Source: Antedon bifida (Eukaryota; Echinodermata; Crinoidea; Comatulida; Antedonidae). From it: 64,000 bases of DNA. The DNA is taken from positions 27,137,820-27,201,819 of the forward strand of contig OY727096.1 of the NCBI GenBank assembly GCA_963402885.1, in the 5' to 3' direction. The notes beneath the pieces were generated by a model. The model made no database searches, had not been told where the DNA came from, and saw only the letters and a program-made list of their open reading frames with translations. Made by a program: the position numbers and the translations under genes. Within the stretch, counting starts at the first letter, position 1; every line of letters starts with the position of its first letter. Positions 32,959-44,520 of the stretch are shown one piece after another.

Positions 32959-35900
32959 TAATGGCTGTTGGCCTTGTTTTTGCTTAATATAGGAATGTTT
33001 CATTTGTACCTTTTTGTTGAAATGACAATAAATAATATCGTATCGTATAAAAAACGCTTGTCACACGCTAGTTTCATATTAAACCATAGCTCTATTATAT
33101 ACCAGGGAAGAGTGTTCCCTGATTATACAAATAGATGTTCATTTCAAACGTAACCCCATTGAGGTATTATTATATTGGCTAGAGGACGAACTCCCAATGT
33201 TGTCGCGCAGTTCAAGCGATTCATCATGGCAGGTTCCAACAATAATGGCTGCAGCAGAAATTGGCCAATCAGATACGCTATAGCTAGTTGTTACTACTAG
33301 TAATAATAAAATAATAACTAATAATAATAATAATAAATGAAAACTTGTATAGCGCCGGTGTCCCCCACCCATGTGAAGTTCATGGCGCTTTGTGCATTAG
33401 CAACGTGCGAGTACATCAGCGAATAGCGACGTTCAGGTTGGTCTTGAAACTGTTCAGACTAGTAGAGCATTTAACTGTTGCTGGTAAACTAGTATGTCAC
33501 GTACTATACTACGCCTGCGAAAACATTTCCAAACGATCCTTGTATTATATGCAAAAATGTAAGAAATTATTCATTTCCATTGTCATTAAGTAATGATTAC
33601 ATTTATAAAATTATGTTGCGATTTATGTATTCTTTTTTTAGATTGTTGTTTTCATTATACTATAATATTTGAACTTTGAATTTTTTTGTTTACCTTTTAT
33701 GGGTCTCTCCCATCTTTATTCATTCATTAATGTATGCATATTTTGATATACAAAAGTTCATTATTATATAATATAATAAAATAGTATTATAGAACAAGTT
33801 GTTAATATAAGACAGCACACAAACAATCTTTTTATAGTGCTGTATACACATATTGCACATACATTAAAAATGTATAATATTACACCTTATGGATAGTGTT
33901 TAAAAAAAATCATATACATTTTTTTTATTTATACAGTTTTTCATGTAAGTAATACGTTTCATTTTTTTTCTTTTTTCTTCCCTTCCTTGTCTTTTTAACA
34001 AGCCCAAAAAAAATCAAAAAATCAAAAAACTAAAACTAAACTTTAGCATCACTTTGTTTCTGTTTGGTTCCCACTTGGACCAATCATAAGCGACGATACG
34101 GAGGATCCATCGCGTCGTGATTGGTCAAATTATTGCGATGTACTTACGCGTCAAATATAATTGTCAACTATAGTTATATAATATATCAACGGCTAAACAG
34201 TATAATAAATATTTTGAAAATCTATTATGAGATAATTGATAAGGCCGCAGAAAACAAAATCAATTTAAAGCCGTCAAGCGCGTCCACGAAGCAGACATAT
34301 TGTTGGTAGTTTTATCATCATATAATATTTATTTTCGAATCGTTAAAATGGAAAGGAAATAATTAAAACAATGTAAAAGGTAAACTAAATCGATTTGGAC
34401 GACGTGTCTCGAATACTTAACCAAAAATCTACAATAATGTGACTATGAACGGCTACGTATGACAGTTCTGTTATTCATAAAGGTACAGCTGAATAAACGT
34501 TATAGTATTATTATCAAACGAGCAATCAAATAACCACCTGTTGCACAGTTTGTCCGTCTACAGTTTATCCTTTTACTTTTCTCAGACTTATATAGCGTGC
34601 GTATTATCACACTGGTGGCGCATGCGCTTGATGGAAAATATAGCATGTTTTTCAATGGATGGGCGAATTTGGTCGCGCGTATCGAAAGCGTCAGCCTATA
34701 CGCATGCGTATTTATGTTTCCATCTCACACATCCCTGTCTGTGACGAATTCTACTTGAGTTTTTCGCTTCAGCTAAATTAGTAGGCCTACGTGGATAGTT
34801 AATTAGTACGAATTGTGTCTACTTTTTGTGACGCGGAATATTGTGTAACCAATCACAGATCAGAATGGGTTATGACGCGAAATGAAAATGAAAATCGCGG
34901 GGTAGCGCGAAAACATGGAAAACAGTTTTAAGAGTACCATATGATAGATTTAAATAGAGACATACACATACTGTATTGTCGTTAGCCTGTTTTTGTATTA
35001 TTGCATTACATTATCATATTACATTATGTATGTTATGTATATATGTATCTAAACCTCCATAACCTATATCCACACGACACGAAACGTCCAACTGAGCCCA
35101 GAAGACTATAATTATTACGCGATGCACTATCCAAGAAAAATCGACAACTTAAAGGGTAGCTCCGGGCATCAAGTTTACATTGTTCATTATAAGATATAAA
35201 CCTTGGCACCCAGTCACTGATAATAACCCCACTTTTTTGTGCAGTGGTAAAACAGAACGAGCCGCGCGTCGTGAAACAGCGGTGCTTCAGGACTTTTTCA
35301 TAATGTTATACACATTATGCATGGCACATTATTTTTTTTTCTTTAAACCGCGTGCGTTATAAAAAAGCTTGAGATCATGAATAACGTGAACAGGTAAGTC
35401 AACTAACAATAACATTATACACTAATTGACCATTTTACATGCAATTAGCAATGTGCAAATGCATTCTAGTTTATAGATTGTTTTAATGGACATTATGTTA
35501 TGCTTTATCGTTTCCACAGACTATTCGTGCTGTAACGTTCTTTAATATACAATTACAGTTTTGATTATCGATTAAAGGCCATCGCACTTGGTATGCATTA
35601 GTTTGTTCGTTTATCGCTCCAAATGTTTTAGCTGGTCACGTTGGTGCCATTTCATTCAGAAAATGTTCTTTGAAAATGACCAAATAGATGAAAACAATAT
35701 GAGAATGATGTGTTTTATCTTAAAGTAACGACGTGTCTTAGTCCCTATTTAAAATTAAGTTATTTTAGTTTGTTGAGGGGGTAAATTGGGTCGACGTGTC
35801 TGTCTAACTACTTTTGGGAATTCGGCAAACATACCTTATATATACTTAATTCTGAAATAGGTGGACAAAATGCAAAGTTTTTTATCCGTTTCGGATACTA

Positions 35901-36000
35901 CCCAGCTCTCCCTGATATTAAAGGTGATAAATTAGATTATTATTTCAATATTATATTATTATTATAATATAATATACAATTATATATAAGACACATTAAT
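32959..36000. other. No gene supported
   Basis: Contains a LINE-like tail (GAAATGACAATAAATAATAT near 33,020), an (AAT)n tract near 33,300 and a patch (34,060-34,150) with GGTTCCCACTTGGACCAATC that weakly resembles the Harbinger-like family. A few GC-richer stretches near 34,600-34,900 show no exon. Confidence 0.4.
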
Positions 36001-39000
36001 TATCTAACATTAAAGTTAGGCATTTGGATTTGTTGGTATTTAAGAAATACTATATAGGTGTAAACGTAAATACTATGTCTCAAATTGTAATAAATCGTAG
36101 ATAAATGGTCAGCACTATAAGCAAAATCAGAAGGTGTTAGTTTTGACTTACTTCAAAGATTCGAGCGTAGTTATGACGAAAGCTGAAGATATGTATCAAA
36201 ATTAACTATTATTATATGGAGACAAGGACGTGATACGCAAGGCTAATAAACTCAATATATATATACCCTAAAACGCCAGAAATTGATTTGTTTATTTTAC
36301 AAGAAAACATTTGAATAAGCGTTCAGAAAGTGAGAACAATATCTGGAAATGCAGAGCAACAGAGGGCGTGCTATTCAATATTTCGATCACATTAACTCGA
36401 GATTTTTAAATCTCAAGTTCAAAAAAGCTTGTTAAAACAAGATTTTGTGAAAACAACTTGTCCATTCTAATCTTATATAGCTATAATGTAAACTAATTTC
36501 TGCCATGAATTATTTCATTCTAGAAAATAAATTCGCGTCCAGCCCAAATCGTAAATGTAAATGGGGTAGGCCTACAATACGTACTAGCACACTGCTAAAA
36601 CTAAGAAGGAGGTGCTAGGCCTACAGTGTTGATGAATGCAGGGAAGAGTAAACAAAGGTAGTGAGTAACTCCAAGGGCATAACGCTTTAATTGCCTGTCA
36701 TACCTTGCTGAAGAATATAGACCGTATGTGACGAAAATTCGAAATGTTAAACAAAAAACCAGCTTATTAACCAACTAACAACAATATCTTATTTAATGAA
36801 GCATCATGTTGACGGTTAGACGAGGTGAAGGGCTGAAGAAGATATGAATTGATTAATTAAACATATATGTCGTGAGCCACCTGTTTGAATCACATATTTC
36901 AATAGAAACACCGTTTTAAAAGGCACGATAAAAGAACGCTGTCAAGACGTGTCAGTTTCCCAGGTTGACGTATTAATTTAGTTAAGTGTTGGCGATGGAG
37001 ACGCAGTCGTAAGAGTCAGGATAATGAGAGCGTGTCTTCATTGGCGAGATGTACGCGATTTCATTGGGCAGTGTTGACGCTATTGATTCAATCAGCGTAA
37101 TTGACATTCGCAGGTGGATACCTGATATTGTTGCGTTGTAAATTATATATCACAGGTTTGTTTTCTGTTCATATCAGATTTACACATATCAAGTAAATGC
37201 TTGTCTTCTTTCATGTCATTTACCGACGTTACTTGTTTCTAAGCCGGCGGTAAACAGAATGGTTGACTCGGATAAAAACCGCTAATAAACGGTTGACGAT
37301 GAATTCTGTAATTATTATTACATGTTGTCTAGTCTAATGTAAACGTGACCAATAAGCGTCGCACTTTCATTTTCAATAACCGACGCGTACAGTAGTATGC
37401 CTAATTGTTGTATATTATCTTATTATTGATGATAAAATCTGTCATGCTATATTTTAAAGTTTATGAAGTTCTTGACCATTTATGGCGCATCTAATCGCAC
37501 TCGAGGCCTACTAGAGATACCTACACCAGATTGGAAAAGGCAGATTATTATATACCTCATTTAAAATCCATTGTGTGGTGGCACAAACTGCTTTGACATG
37601 AGCTTTATAGTATAGGCATGCTTTTTGTATCAATCAATTTAATGCTAGTTAGTCATATTCTGTTTACAAAATTAAGTCGATGGGTTTCGAACCAAGTACT
37701 GCATTTCACGAGCTAAACTCTACCAATCAGTCACAAAACACGTTTGATCTATAAATAATAATAATCTTGTGATCCTAAAATGAGGCGCCCTCTCTTGGAT
37801 ATTTAGAGAATTTTGAGGGAAAAACTCTATCCTCTGTAGAATTTGTTTAGCCTACCCTATCAAATGTCATGTTTGTATACCTTCTCTCCCCATCCTCACC
37901 ACCTCCTTTGCCTAATTGCTAGATCGTCACTGTGACGTCATCTAAACTGTTAAGCGCCACCGTTTTATGTATACAAAATTGAATTAATGTCTGTACAATT
38001 ACTGTTGTCAATTTTGCAATGATCACATTTCATTCTATGCATGATCTCATTATATTAGAGTCCGATTATTATTATAGAATGATCGCGAATTAACGACGCG
38101 CGAAAATAAAGTTATTAACAATGAATAGGTAATCAATTCATTTTATCACCAAAATTAACGGATTTAATTTGAATTTTTTATGAACGCGAAAATAAATGGT
38201 TTACATCGTAACTTATGTTGTTATTGGTGATCCGTCGATTAAGTGAAAAATTTCGACCAATCAGACTTCGTTATTGTCAATGCATCGAATAGAGACTGTG
38301 GATTGGTGAAGTTATAGAGCTGAGTAGTATTGTGTTCATATTAGCCAAGAAGATTGAAACGAAACGGACGGATTGCATTCTACGCTCACGACAAGCAATG
38401 AAACAACCGCTACCTAATTGAATAACTTGTAAGTATACGATCTTCTTCTTTGAAACATAGTTAATATCACAGTGTTGCTAGTACAGATTGCCTGATCCTG
38501 TTAAACCTAGGATGTAAGTAAATTTCTATTAAATTAACAACGGTACCTAAATGAAATAGAAGGAGACTACTACCAACCAGTATGTTGCATTGAATTAATA
38601 TATAACTTAATTATACTGTACAGTCTCCATGTATTTGCTTTTATTTTAATGCTGTATTATAATTTATTTTAAACGTAAGATAGAAACTATAAACACTGAT
38701 GCTGACAATATTTACGGTAAAAAATAGGGGTCGTCATCATTCAGATTGGGCATGTAAAACAGTTTTGTTACTGGCCCGAATAAAACATTATCAATAGTTA
38801 AAACATACGAAATTTCTGTGAAAATTTATCGGCCAAAAATCGGGCTAGTTAATGTCAGGAATCAAATCCTTCCATGGGTTTTATTGACCAGCGGACCTGT
38901 ACTATATCACACATTTGGAGAAAATATGCGATTTTATAATTGCAGACTCAACTCAAATTTTCTGAAAATATTAAAACGTAAAATGAATGAAAACATTATT

Positions 39001-39235
39001 TATAATTTTGAGCACTCTTCCATTATTATATTAGTCATCATCAATTATTAAGCAATTGACAATATTGAAGTCCTACGGCTCCACGTAATTCTGAAAAACG
39101 GAATAGTTGAAGCCGACCGTGTTAGCCTACAGGTGTTTGTTGATTGTTCTAATTTCTTGACCATTTGTAGCACATGGCGTAGTTTTAATTATTGAATGCC
39201 AACATCTATGATGGAATACAGTTTACTACGTCGGT
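36001..39235. other. No gene supported
   Basis: AT-rich. A minus-strand tRNA/SINE-like stretch lies at 37,677-37,760. Near 38,300-38,440 a GC-richer patch ends in a strong donor-like TTGTAAGTAT, which could be a non-coding first exon of a gene beyond the window; this is speculative. Confidence 0.3.
37677..37760 (-). repeat. tRNA-like (SINE head or tRNA pseudogene) sequence
   Basis: On the minus strand GATTGGTAGAGTTTAGCTCG followed by a B-box-like GGTTCGAAACC. The same CGATGGGTTTCGAA core appears at 24,720 and, inverted, at 46,600. Confidence 0.4.
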
Positions 39236-39257
39236 CGGTGTTCAAATTAGTACTGTT

Positions 39258-39463
39258 TTGTACGCGCGCGTTTAAACAAGGATGATAAAGTACGATTGTG
39301 TACGCGCGCGCTTAAACAATGATAAGATTTTGTACGCGCGCGTTTAAAATACGATGAAAATGTTTGATTCTGTACGCGCGCGTTTAGATGATGATTACAA
39401 AGTACATTTTTGTACGCGCGCGTTTAGACAATATTGACAAAGTACGATTTTGTACGCGCGCGT
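39258..39463. repeat. Minisatellite: six GTACGCGCGCGTTTA cores about 40 bp apart
   Basis: Cores near 39,258, 39,300, 39,334, 39,373, 39,411 and 39,452, separated by AT-rich spacers that share ACAAAGTACGATTTT. The alternating CG cores are Z-DNA-prone and CpG-dense in an AT-rich setting. Confidence 0.85.
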
Positions 39464-40184
39464 CATCTTAGCCGTCAATCAGGCCTTACAAAATATTTGG
39501 AAAGTTTCATTCTACTGTAAAATAACTTTTTAACTCAAAACAAACGATCAGTTTGGTTTTCGTGGTTTTTTTTCTGCCATTTAAAAAGTCATTTTTGATG
39601 TATCGTAATATTTGCTAGTAAGCGTGTCGTTTATTTTTATGTCATTGCGTTTGCGGCGTATCTTTAAAAATTACCTTCTTAAAATTGTTTTTAGGAAATG
39701 TTTCTCATTCTTTTTGACATTAGTGAATGTTCATGATTTCCAATATTTCAACATGAGGTAATTTAGTCTCATCATGTGACCCGTGTTTAAAATGTTTAAG
39801 GTCGTATGTATTTTCAGTAATAGTTTAAAACGTCATGTCGTAAATTTTCAAGAAATAATTTCATTTTTGGAATTCCGGTTTTGTGTAAGGATACAGATGC
39901 AGCCTTTTGGCAACATAATGTTTATTAATGTTATTCATAATTGCATAGATTGAATTATATATTATTCACGTTTTTGATAATATGACCGGAACAAAATGAG
40001 ATTGCTGGAATCAATGAAACAATAACGAACCATAAAGAAAAGAAACAATTTCAATATTTCGACATCACCACGGATAGCTTTTAAAGTGTAGCTCCACTCA
40101 TACTTTCTCAGCTTATATTATGTGTAAGCATGCTTAATTAACAGTGAATAAATAACAAAAACAGAGACGCCTGCAATATGCTAG

Positions 40185-40520
40185 GGTGTGGTTTATGGCC
40201 TACGATACAGCCGTCACATCTCGGTTGCGTTGCGCTTACGTCCCTGCGTTGCCTCCAATTTAGAACTAAGCTTAGGCCTACACAGTTTATGCCTATTCCT
40301 CAAAATGTTGGGGTTAGAATAATGGCCGATGATGCTTGTCATTGGTCAACTCGGTTGCGTTGTGCTTACGTCCCTGCGTTGCCTCCAATTTAGAACTAAG
40401 CTTAGGTAGGCCTAGACAGTTTACTCCTCAGAATGTTGGGGTTAGCTTAATGACCTGATGCTTGTCATTGGTCAACTCGGTTTCGTTGAGCTTACACCCT
40501 TTCGGTGCGTCCAAGTGGGA
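40185..40520. repeat. Tandem repeat of about 135 bp, roughly 2.5 copies
   Basis: Each unit holds CTCGGTTGCGTTG, CTTACGTCCCTGCGTTGCC, TAGAACTAAGCTTAGG, CAGTTTA, CCTCAAAATGTTGGGGTTAG and GATGCTTGTCATTGGTCAAC. The words resemble one arm of the Harbinger-like GGTTCCCACTAG family, which may have seeded the array. Confidence 0.8.
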
Positions 40521-40603
40521 AGTCGTTTGTTTCTACTCACGTTTGAAATGACTGAACTATTAGGCCTATTGTACCCAATCATGATCACTTTAAGACAAAC
40601 ATG

Positions 40604-40625
40604 GCCCCCCCCCCCCCCCCCCCCC
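40604..40625 (+). repeat. Poly-C tract
   Basis: About 20 consecutive C bases. The length may be unreliable in assembly. Confidence 0.8.
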
Positions 40626-41045
40626 GGTCATTTCAGTCTGCAATGAGTGTTAATAATTTCACGGGGACTTTCCCCCAGGCAAGCCTCACTACTCTAAAAT
40701 CCATTTGCTCTTGACTTGAAATGTGACCAACACAATTAGCGGCAGTTTCTTGATGTGTTCAGGCTATCTGGGTCTTAATTAAGGCCTACAAATAGCGACA
40801 CGAATCGAAAAAAATGAGCCTTGTATCAAACCAAAAAAGAAGAAGAATAGAACAAATTAATATCAATAATAATAATAATTTCTATAAAAACATTTTTTAT
40901 AACATTCAGAATATATTGTGTGTAAAGTTGATTTTGGGAGCCACTGGATCACAATGCTTTTATGTGGTGAGCCACTTGACAGTGATTTTTTTTTCTTTTT
41001 GTGGAAAAACCGTTGCATGTGGATTGTAAACTAATCGCGTTGTTC

Positions 41046-41092
41046 CAGGGAAGATCGAGTTAATTACTTACGTAATTTAACTCTTCCCTGGT
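41046..41092. repeat. Inverted repeat ending in CCAGGGAAGA/TCTTCCCTGG
   Basis: CCAGGGAAGATCGAGTTAA and TTAACTCTTCCCTGG flank TTACTTACGTAA, giving a long near-perfect hairpin. A LINE-like tail (ATAAATGAAATGAAATAAAA) follows at about 41,143. Confidence 0.7.
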
Positions 41093-41159
41093 TGTTCTTT
41101 TTGTATGTTATGTTATTATTAATTTTGTTCTTATCTGACAAAATAAATGAAATGAAATA

Positions 41160-44100
41160 AAAATGGTTATAATTATGGCATGAGGAAAGTGTAGCATGTG
41201 TGAACGATGCTGTACTTCGGAAAAAAAACCGCATGAAATAAAATAAATTTAAAATATATAATTATTACCTATAGGAGGCCTACTATCAGTGATGCAATCT
41301 CAAATTATAACCAATAACACAAACACGTGATTATTACGTAATTGTTAATGCACACGTGCGTACAATGTCTGTTCGTGGTACCACTGGCGAATTATGAAAT
41401 TGGTTTGTCAATTAATTTGGAAGCAGTAGGCCTAAATACCATAAACAAGAAAACCAAATAAAAAACACGAGAGCCAGCGAACATTGACACGATAATGGAA
41501 TAATTTGATTGCGAAAATTAGAGGTTACATACGTGAAAATAGAAGGATGACCGTGAAAATTATGGCATTTTATTGCCTTCAATTATAATGTTAGTAGTAC
41601 TGTAGCATCTAACAGGGATGTATTCATATCCTAATGTAAGTGCATGTTGTCTATACATTATGCCGACTCAATCTTAATTGAGAACATTACGATTTGATTG
41701 TGATGGCCATTTGAGATTTCATCAGGAACACTAAAGTGGTATTATCCTTGAAGAAAATGATAGTGAATGTAATTAACAGAGCGTTAAACCTATTACTGGT
41801 GTCACAATATTAATAATGTAATTTCTTTATTGTTTTGGACGAAAAATACATTTTTTTGGTCTGTTAACCGAGGCCTAGGGTGATCATAAATCGAGGCGGG
41901 CCTCATTCATTGGCGTCTGAAATAACCATCATAGGTGAGCTGAGTGTTCACGGTGTATTTATTATTATTTTTTAACAAGAAAAAAAAGACCTTATACAAT
42001 GTATACGGTTTATATTTTTTCTCTTAAAGTCTGCTCAAATGTAATACTAAATTACGTAAGAGAGAGAGAGAGAAGGGACCGCATCAATTTTAACAACCGG
42101 CCATGACCATTAAAAAGGATAAATTATTTTTTTCGCAAGTATTGGAAGGTGTTTATATTTTAAAATTGTGTCGAAACAAGACGAAAACCGCTTTCAACCA
42201 GTTTTTTTCAGGTTCTTGCCGTCAAAACTCGATATAAACAAGTTACAATAATAAAAATAGAAATATTATTAAATTAAACGACATGAATGTGCATGCCAAA
42301 CATTGCTTAAAACGGTCCTTAATGAATAAGGATTATGTCGTCTGTGTATCGCGGAAGCCACAAAACGATTTTATATGAGAATAATTTGTAATATGGTATT
42401 AAATTTTGTTTTTGTAGACTTGAAGATGAAAAGCATAATTTTTATCCTCTTACTTTTCCTATTTTTATTAGCCTAATAAGTAAACCAGGAAGCCTTTGAT
42501 AAACATGTAAAGTTGTATATCGTAACAGTCATTTGATCTTATGTCTGGCTGCGACAAATACCAACAGTACTGTACTATGTAGGCCTACATATTCTCCGCG
42601 GCGCGTGGTGTAAAAGGCGCGCGCGCGTGGAACTGATCGTGTCGCAGCTACATATAAACCCTTTGATATCCGGAGCACTGTTGTAAGATTACCTTGATAG
42701 GCCTATAGATATGGCAAATTTCACAATGGAGGAGGTACATTCCTAAATGCAAATTGTTTTAACCATAACCTATAATGCAATATTTAATTTTATCAATAGT
42801 ATACCGAATCTCAATTCGTAATACTGAATGTAAATCTGTATACCGTTTAAGGTTCTGTAACATACATTTTCTCTGTATACTTAATTGTTTTATCATATTT
42901 ATCACAATACCAACATGTTTTCTATAATCTATTACCTATTGACCTCAGGCTGTGTAATATCATTTAAATATCCAGTGTTCATCATTATGTGCAAATAAAC
43001 TGTAACACGTGACGAATGTGGGACGATGTATCATAAAATGTTCCTAAATATTGAACAAATTAAGATAATGGGATGGGCGTAGTCCCGTCACGCTTCATTT
43101 AGTACCTTATGAATATTCAAAGAATTTTTTTTTTGGCCTTCAGTTCAAAACCGATCGGCTTTATTGGATGCTTTTTGATAGTTGAGGAAGATTATTTAGA
43201 GGGGTTATGGGATATCCACCCGATTATGCAGCCGTCACTAAATAGAGTCTAACTGACTATCGCAAGTCATCTAGATACAAGTCTGGCTGTATTAAATACC
43301 TTTAACACACGATATCTCTGTCATAGTTTCACAGACAATGTATAATATGATTTGTGTATTCAGGATACCCAATATTCACCGGGAACCAGACATTTTGATA
43401 GCCTACTAGTGACAGCTGGATGGGATATCAGCTATCCTGCAATCTTTATGATTTCCAGAGGATTTTACGCGCTACAGCCGACATTAGTGTGTTCATAAAT
43501 ATAGTTTATTCATTCATTCATCTTTTATTTCGGAAAAAAACATTCTCCATAGCTCAATAACAAATTAGCGTACATTATTTAACAGCCTATAGCAAATTCC
43601 CACAGGTTCTTTCGACTGATCGGGCACCGCATAGAGTAATGAATGATCGGAGGAGGATTGTTAGTTCAAGTCACTTTTTTTTGTTACGTGGAAATAGTGA
43701 GAGAGTTTGCCTGACATTTGTGGAAACACGAAATTGTATAAGGTTTGGAAATTCTCTCTGTTTTTAAGTATCATACCGTCATGAGCTTTTAATGGCCATT
43801 TAAATGCCCGGATGTAGAAAGAGCGGACGCAGATTATTAGACTTATGAATGTTATGATGACCTAGATATTAACTCTAATTAAACAATTAGAAGAACAATA
43901 TTTTAAACTTTGCCCCGTCAAAAGGCAGTAACACCATATGCGTGGTAAATATTGAATCATCTCCTTATACGAAATTTACAATATTGTAGTGAATTATCGG
44001 ATTCTGTAAAAACATGAACTCGAGTTATATAATTACGTATTGTTTTGCTATTACCTGCATGACGTAAAACAGACCATTTATTATATGATTAATCGGTATC

Positions 44101-44332
44101 TCCCACACAATAAAAACCCTTATTAGCAGACGGCACTGCTATGTAGACATAATTTAAAAAGGATTAATATGATAATCAGTATGAATTTATTACATTTTTA
44201 ATAAACCAAATTGAATGTCTTCAAATCTTGTTTGTAAGCCAAGTCAGCATTCACTTTAAAAAAAAAATATTACTTTGTTTTCCTTTAACATTGCCGCGCG
44301 TGTAATAGGCCTATGCGAGGACCGTCTGTTAT
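41160..44332. other. No gene firmly supported
   Basis: At 42,650 a CATATAAAC TATA-like word is followed 60 bp later by ATGGCAAATTTCACAATGGA and a donor-like GAG|GTACAT (42,734). That would fit a tiny first coding exon, but nothing downstream confirms it. A (GA)n run lies at 42,060 and a GC-alternating run at 42,615. Confidence 0.3.
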
Positions 44333-44340
44333 AGTCTACT

Positions 44341-44512
44341 CAGTGGCATAACGGCTATGATCGCTCACTGGCTAAACCCAGGGAGCCCCGGAGCTTATGT
44401 GCCCCTGAGCAGTGACCAGAGGTAAAACGGGCATTAAAATATGTCGAAAAAGGCTAAAAACTCCCGAGCCCTCCAGTAAACCAGGGGCCCAGGCCTCTGC
44501 GTTACGTCACTG
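44341..44512. mobile_element. 172-bp non-autonomous hAT-type element with 8-bp target duplication
   Basis: Left end CAGTGGCATAACGG and right end GCGTTACGTCACTG are imperfect inverted copies. The exact 8-bp direct repeat AGTCTACT flanks it (44333-44340 and 44513-44520). The end type and 8-bp duplication are characteristic of the hAT superfamily. Confidence 0.88.
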
Positions 44513-44520
44513 AGTCTACT

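Noticed and set aside
38818-39051. 77-codon plus-strand frame
   Set aside because: Isolated, AT-rich, with no family resemblance and no splice or promoter context.
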